From GWE2-40-63 sp050251815 (GTDB lineage Bacteria; Bacteroidota; Bacteroidia; Bacteroidales; SZUA-534): a DNA stretch of 9,197 nt. Numbering within the stretch: position 1 is the stretch's first letter; every line of letters starts with the position of its first letter. Under the pieces are notes generated by a model. The model was given only the letters and a program-made list of their open reading frames with translations. It ran no database searches and was not told the origin of the DNA. The stretch covers positions 1 to 9,197 of the forward strand of contig JBFWMB010000128.1 in NCBI GenBank assembly GCA_050251815.1, given 5' to 3'. The position numbers and the translations under genes were made by a program. This document shows positions 6,080 through 9,197 of this stretch, piece after piece.

Positions 6080-6556
6080 ATGAGAAAATCAAAACCAAAA
6101 AAGCGGATTATATTACCAGATCCAAAATTTAACGACGTACTGGTTACCCGTTTTGTTAACGATTTAATGGTAGATGGAAAGAAAAACGTGGCTTATGATA
6201 TCTTCTATGATGCATTAGACATGATAGGTAAAAAGATGAAAGACAGCGAAGTTGCTCCTTTAGAGGTATGGAAAAAAGCCTTACAAAACATCACGCCTCA
6301 AGTTGAGGTTCGTAGTCGTAGGGTGGGTGGTGCCACTTTCCAGATTCCTCAGGAAATCAGAGACTCTCGTAAAGTTTCTATCAGTATAAAAAACATGATA
6401 TTATTTTCTCGTAAACGCAGCGGACGCAGTATGGCCGAAAAGCTTTCTGCCGAAATTATGGCTGCCTACAACGAAGAAGGTGGTGCATTTAAGAAAAAAG
6501 AAGATACACACCGCATGGCGGATGCTAATAAAGCGTTTTCGCATTTCCGTTTCTAA
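6080..6556 (+). CDS. rpsG: 30S ribosomal protein S7 (uS7)
   Basis: 158 residues, within the family range. S7 binds the 3' major domain of 16S rRNA, nucleates assembly of the 30S head and contacts E-site tRNA. Recognisable blocks are a basic N-terminus (RKSKPKKR), LVTRFVNDLMVDGKK (21-35), the beta-hairpin region VEVRSRRVGGATFQIP, RSMAEKLSAEIMAAYNEEGGAFKKKEDTHRMADANKAFSHFRF at the end (quoted in part: AEKLSAEIMAAY and DTHRMADANKAFSHFRF). The ATG at 6080 is the first in frame after the rpsL stop and gives the normal length. In E. coli S7 represses its own operon at a structured rpsL-rpsG spacer; here the spacer is 21 bases, too short for that structure, so control must differ. Tandem TAA stops end the gene; fusA follows after 37 bases. 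Confidence 0.99.
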   Translation: MRKSKPKKRIILPDPKFNDVLVTRFVNDLMVDGKKNVAYDIFYDALDMIGKKMKDSEVAPLEVWKKALQNITPQVEVRSRRVGGATFQIPQEIRDSRKVSISIKNMILFSRKRSGRSMAEKLSAEIMAAYNEEGGAFKKKEDTHRMADANKAFSHFRF

Positions 6557-6593
6557 TAAATGCTGTAAACGTATATAGATATATAATTATAAT

Positions 6594-8702
6594 ATGGCAA
6601 GAGATTTAAAATTAACCAGAAATATTGGGATTATGGCTCACATTGATGCGGGTAAAACCACAACAACGGAGCGTATCCTTTATTACACCGGTTTGACTCA
6701 TCGTATTGGCGAAGTACACGATGGAGCAGCCACCATGGACTGGATGGTTCAGGAGCAGGAAAGGGGCATTACCATTACTTCTGCGGCAACCACCTGTTTT
6801 TGGAAATATCAGGATGTTGAACACAAAATTAATATTATTGACACCCCGGGACACGTTGACTTTACCGTTGAAGTAGAGCGTTCATTGCGTGTTTTGGATG
6901 GTGCCGTTGCTGTATATTGCGCTGTTGGTGGAGTTCAACCCCAATCAGAAACTGTTTGGAGGCAGGCTGACAAATATAAAGTTCCACGAATTGCCTTTGT
7001 AAATAAAATGGATCGCGTGGGTGCCGATTTCTTTTCGGTTGTAAGCCAAATTCGTGAACGCTTAAGCGCAAACCCAATTCCACTTCAGATTCCCATTGGT
7101 TCTGAAGCCGACTTCAGAGGCGTAGTTGACCTTATCGAGAACAAAGCCATAGTTTGGTTCGACGATGAAGAAAAAATTACCCGTTACGAGTACATCGAGA
7201 TTCCTGAAGATTTAAAAGATTCTGTAGCCGAATGGCGTGCCAAATTAATTGAATCGGTTGCGGAATTGGATGATACTTTATTGGAACGTTTCTTTGAAGA
7301 TCCCGACTCAATTACTACTGATGAAATTAAAGCAGTAATCCGTCAGGCTACTGTCGATCAGATGATTGTTCCTGTTTTGTGCGGTTCTGCTTTTAAAAAT
7401 AAGGGAGTTCAACGTTTATTGGATGCGGTGGTTGCTTACCTCCCCAGCCCGGTTGACATTGATGCCGTTACCGGTATGAACCCCAATAACGATAAGGAAG
7501 AAGTTCGTAAACCAAGTGTTAGCGAGCCTTTTGCCGGATTAGCCTTTAAAATTGCAACCGATCCTTACGTAGGCCGTTTGGCATTTATCCGTGTTTATAG
7601 TGGAAAACTCGAAGCGGGTTCAAGCGTACTAAACATGCGTACCGGTAAAAAAGAACGCATTTCGCGTCTTTACCAAATGCACGCCAACAAACAAAATCCG
7701 AAAGACGAAATTGAGGCAGGTGACATTTGTGCAGCGGTTGGATTTAAAGATATTCGTACAGGCGACACCTTGTGCCTTGAGACCAAACCCATTGTTCTGG
7801 AAAGCATGACCTTCCCTGAGCCGGTAATTAGCGTTGCCATTGAGCCAAAAACTCAAAAAGATATGGATAAGATGGATATGGCTTTGGCAAAACTTGCCGA
7901 AGAAGATCCTACCTTCCAATTGCGCACCGACCACGATTCAGGACAAACCATCATCAGCGGAATGGGTGAATTGCACCTTGAGATTCTGGTTGACCGTTTG
8001 AACCGTGAATTTAAAGTGGAAGTTAACCAGGGTAAACCACAGGTTGCTTACAAAGAAGCGATTACAGCACTTGTTGAACACCGCGAGGTATTTAAGAAAC
8101 AATCGGGTGGTCGGGGTAAATTTGCCGACATTTATGTTCGCGTTTCACCAGCCGATGCCGGAGTTACCGGTGTTCAGTTTGTTGATCAAATCAAAGGAGG
8201 AACCATTCCTCGTGAATACATACCTTCCGTTGAAAAAGGATTTAAAGAAGCCCTTAAAAACGGTCCATTGGCAGGATTTGCCATGGAAAGCATCAAAGTT
8301 GAACTGTTCGACGGTTCGTTCCACGCAGTGGACTCTGACCAGTTATCATTCGAGATTGCTGCCCGCCAGGCTTACAAAGCTGCCTGTAGCAAAGCAAAAC
8401 CCATTCTTTTGGAGCCTATTATGGCTATTGAGGTGGTTACCCCGGAAGAGTACATGGGCGATGTTATTGGTGACTTTAACCGTCGTCGCGGACAGGTTGA
8501 AGGCATGGAAGCCCGAATGGGAGCCCGTGTTATCAAAGCAAAAGTTCCGCTTTCTGAAATGTTCGGCTATGTAACCGTATTGCGGAGTTTATCCTCAGGA
8601 CGTGCTACTTCAACCATGGAGTTCTCGCACTACCAGGAAACACCTAAGGGAATTGCCATGGAAGTGTTGGAAGAGTTTAAAGGTCGTAAAGAATTATTGT
8701 AA
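6594..8702 (+). CDS. fusA: Elongation factor G (housekeeping)
   Basis: 702 residues. This GTPase drives translocation of tRNA and mRNA after peptide-bond formation and, with RRF, ribosome recycling. All canonical motifs are present: P-loop AHIDAGKTT (15-23), switch I RGIT (57-60), switch II DTPGH (83-87) with the catalytic His87, NKMD (137-140) and GSA (264-266). Domain II follows from about 300, and domain IV has QSGGRGKF (503-510) and the tip His577 in SFHAVDS. Domain V ends the protein. It is the third gene of the str operon. tuf does not follow; rpsJ begins 17 bases after the stop, so the str and S10 operons are joined. It contrasts with the divergent paralogue at 3114-5270, which has changes in all five G motifs. 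Confidence 0.99.
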   Translation: MARDLKLTRNIGIMAHIDAGKTTTTERILYYTGLTHRIGEVHDGAATMDWMVQEQERGITITSAATTCFWKYQDVEHKINIIDTPGHVDFTVEVERSLRVLDGAVAVYCAVGGVQPQSETVWRQADKYKVPRIAFVNKMDRVGADFFSVVSQIRERLSANPIPLQIPIGSEADFRGVVDLIENKAIVWFDDEEKITRYEYIEIPEDLKDSVAEWRAKLIESVAELDDTLLERFFEDPDSITTDEIKAVIRQATVDQMIVPVLCGSAFKNKGVQRLLDAVVAYLPSPVDIDAVTGMNPNNDKEEVRKPSVSEPFAGLAFKIATDPYVGRLAFIRVYSGKLEAGSSVLNMRTGKKERISRLYQMHANKQNPKDEIEAGDICAAVGFKDIRTGDTLCLETKPIVLESMTFPEPVISVAIEPKTQKDMDKMDMALAKLAEEDPTFQLRTDHDSGQTIISGMGELHLEILVDRLNREFKVEVNQGKPQVAYKEAITALVEHREVFKKQSGGRGKFADIYVRVSPADAGVTGVQFVDQIKGGTIPREYIPSVEKGFKEALKNGPLAGFAMESIKVELFDGSFHAVDSDQLSFEIAARQAYKAACSKAKPILLEPIMAIEVVTPEEYMGDVIGDFNRRRGQVEGMEARMGARVIKAKVPLSEMFGYVTVLRSLSSGRATSTMEFSHYQETPKGIAMEVLEEFKGRKELL

Positions 8703-8719
8703 ATAATATATAATTTAAA

Positions 8720-9025
8720 ATGAGCCAAAAAATAAGAATTAAACTTAAGTCTTACGATCACAATTTGGTTGATAAATCGGCCGAAAAGATAGTTAAGACT
8801 GTAAAAACCACCGGTGCCGTTGTAAGTGGGCCCATACCATTGCCCACCCACCGCAGAGTTTTTACTGTGCTGCGTTCTACTTTTGTTAACAAGAAGTCAA
8901 GAGAGCAATTCGAGTTGTCTTCATACAAAAGATTGTTAGACATCTATAGCTCAACAGCTAAAACTATAGATGCCTTAATGAAACTCGAACTTCCCAGTGG
9001 AGTCGAAGTTGAAATTAAAGTTTGA
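8720..9025 (+). CDS. rpsJ: 30S ribosomal protein S10 (uS10, NusE)
   Basis: 101 residues (E. coli 103). S10 is part of the 30S head and, as NusE, binds NusB and links to NusG in antitermination and transcription-translation coupling. Diagnostic blocks are KIRIKLKSYDHNLVDKSAEKIV near the start (core: RIKLKSYDH), TGAVVSGPIPLPT, and RRVFTVLRSTFVNKKSREQF (49 onwards, given in part). The C-terminal KLELPSGVEVEIKV is typical. It is 17 bases after fusA with an A/T-only spacer, leaving no room for the L4-responsive leader that precedes rpsJ in E. coli. Transcription therefore probably comes from the rpsL promoter, at least in part. Confidence 0.99.
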   Translation: MSQKIRIKLKSYDHNLVDKSAEKIVKTVKTTGAVVSGPIPLPTHRRVFTVLRSTFVNKKSREQFELSSYKRLLDIYSSTAKTIDALMKLELPSGVEVEIKV

Positions 9026-9045
9026 TAAATTTATAATTAATACAG

Positions 9046-9197
9046 ATGGCTGGATTAATAGGAAAAAAAATTGGAATGACATCGATTTTCAGTGCCGAGG
9101 GAAAAAATATTCCATGCACGGTTATCGAAGCTGGACCTTGTGTTGTTACACAAGTGAAAACCTTCGAGACAGATGGTTACAATGCGATCCAGTTAGG
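9046..9197 (+). CDS. rplC: 50S ribosomal protein L3 (uL3), 5' part
   Basis: First 50 codons of L3, running off the window. MAGLIGKKIGMTSIF at the N-terminus is diagnostic for this early-assembling 23S rRNA-binding protein, followed by PCTVIEAGPCVVTQVKT. The start is 20 bases after the rpsJ stop, again without a Shine-Dalgarno sequence. It is the second gene of the S10 cluster, so rplD, rplW and the rest very likely follow outside the window. Confidence 0.97.
   Translation, partial: MAGLIGKKIGMTSIFSAEGKNIPCTVIEAGPCVVTQVKTFETDGYNAIQL

Noticed and set aside
6571..6587. TATATAG/ATATATA hairpin in the rpsG-fusA gap
   Set aside because: It is short, pure A/T and imperfect; this is expected in an A/T-rich spacer and has no support as a regulatory site.
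8005..8574. 189-codon open frame inside fusA on the same strand
   Set aside because: It is a +1-type shadow of fusA codons; the translation resembles no protein and fusA is intact through it.
1..9197. Mobile element, CRISPR array, tRNA or defence system
   Set aside because: No terminal repeats, transposase, regularly spaced repeats or tRNA-like folds were seen; the window is core genome.

Overview
The window looks like chromosomal DNA from a member of the Bacteroidota, most likely Bacteroidales/Marinilabiliales-like. This rests on three things: promoters of the TTG-N19-TAnnTTTG type, A/T-rich start regions with no Shine-Dalgarno sequence in front of even the ribosomal-protein genes, and an rpsL-rpsG-fusA-rpsJ-rplC order with no tuf between fusA and rpsJ. 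The exact genus is not determinable from what I can see.

Layout, left to right. (1) Positions 1-2112 hold the 3' half of pntA and a complete pntB, encoding the membrane proton-translocating NAD(P)+ transhydrogenase. The genes are 3 bases apart, and a strong intrinsic terminator follows. (2) Positions 2219-3064 hold a stand-alone exported protein that fits the DUF1207 family. (3) A palindromic A-tract/GC-stem/T-tract terminator at 3063-3093 serves this gene and the convergent one. (4) Positions 3114-5270, minus strand, hold an elongation factor G paralogue of the Bacteroides EF-G2 type. (5) A 413-base non-coding divergent region (5271-5683) carries one recognisable promoter per side, several inverted repeats and a 10-base element shared by both leaders. 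(6) From 5684 to the window end runs the str operon (rpsL, rpsG, fusA), joined directly to the start of the S10 operon (rpsJ, 5' end of rplC).

The most interesting feature is the pairing in (4)-(6): the housekeeping EF-G gene and an EF-G paralogue are read outwards from the same intergenic region. The housekeeping FusA has every canonical GTPase motif (AHIDAGKTT, RGIT, DTPGH, NKMD, GSA). The paralogue has changes in all five G motifs, including loss of the switch-II histidine, yet keeps a full domain IV with the tip histidine and has about 28 extra residues there. In Bacteroides thetaiotaomicron a paralogue of this kind (EF-G2, under the regulator Cur) is known to sustain translation during carbon limitation without GTP hydrolysis. 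The gene here is probably an orthologue; function and regulation in this organism are inferred.

The rest of the window is ordinary core genome. I found no mobile element, CRISPR array, tRNA, rRNA or prophage sequence.
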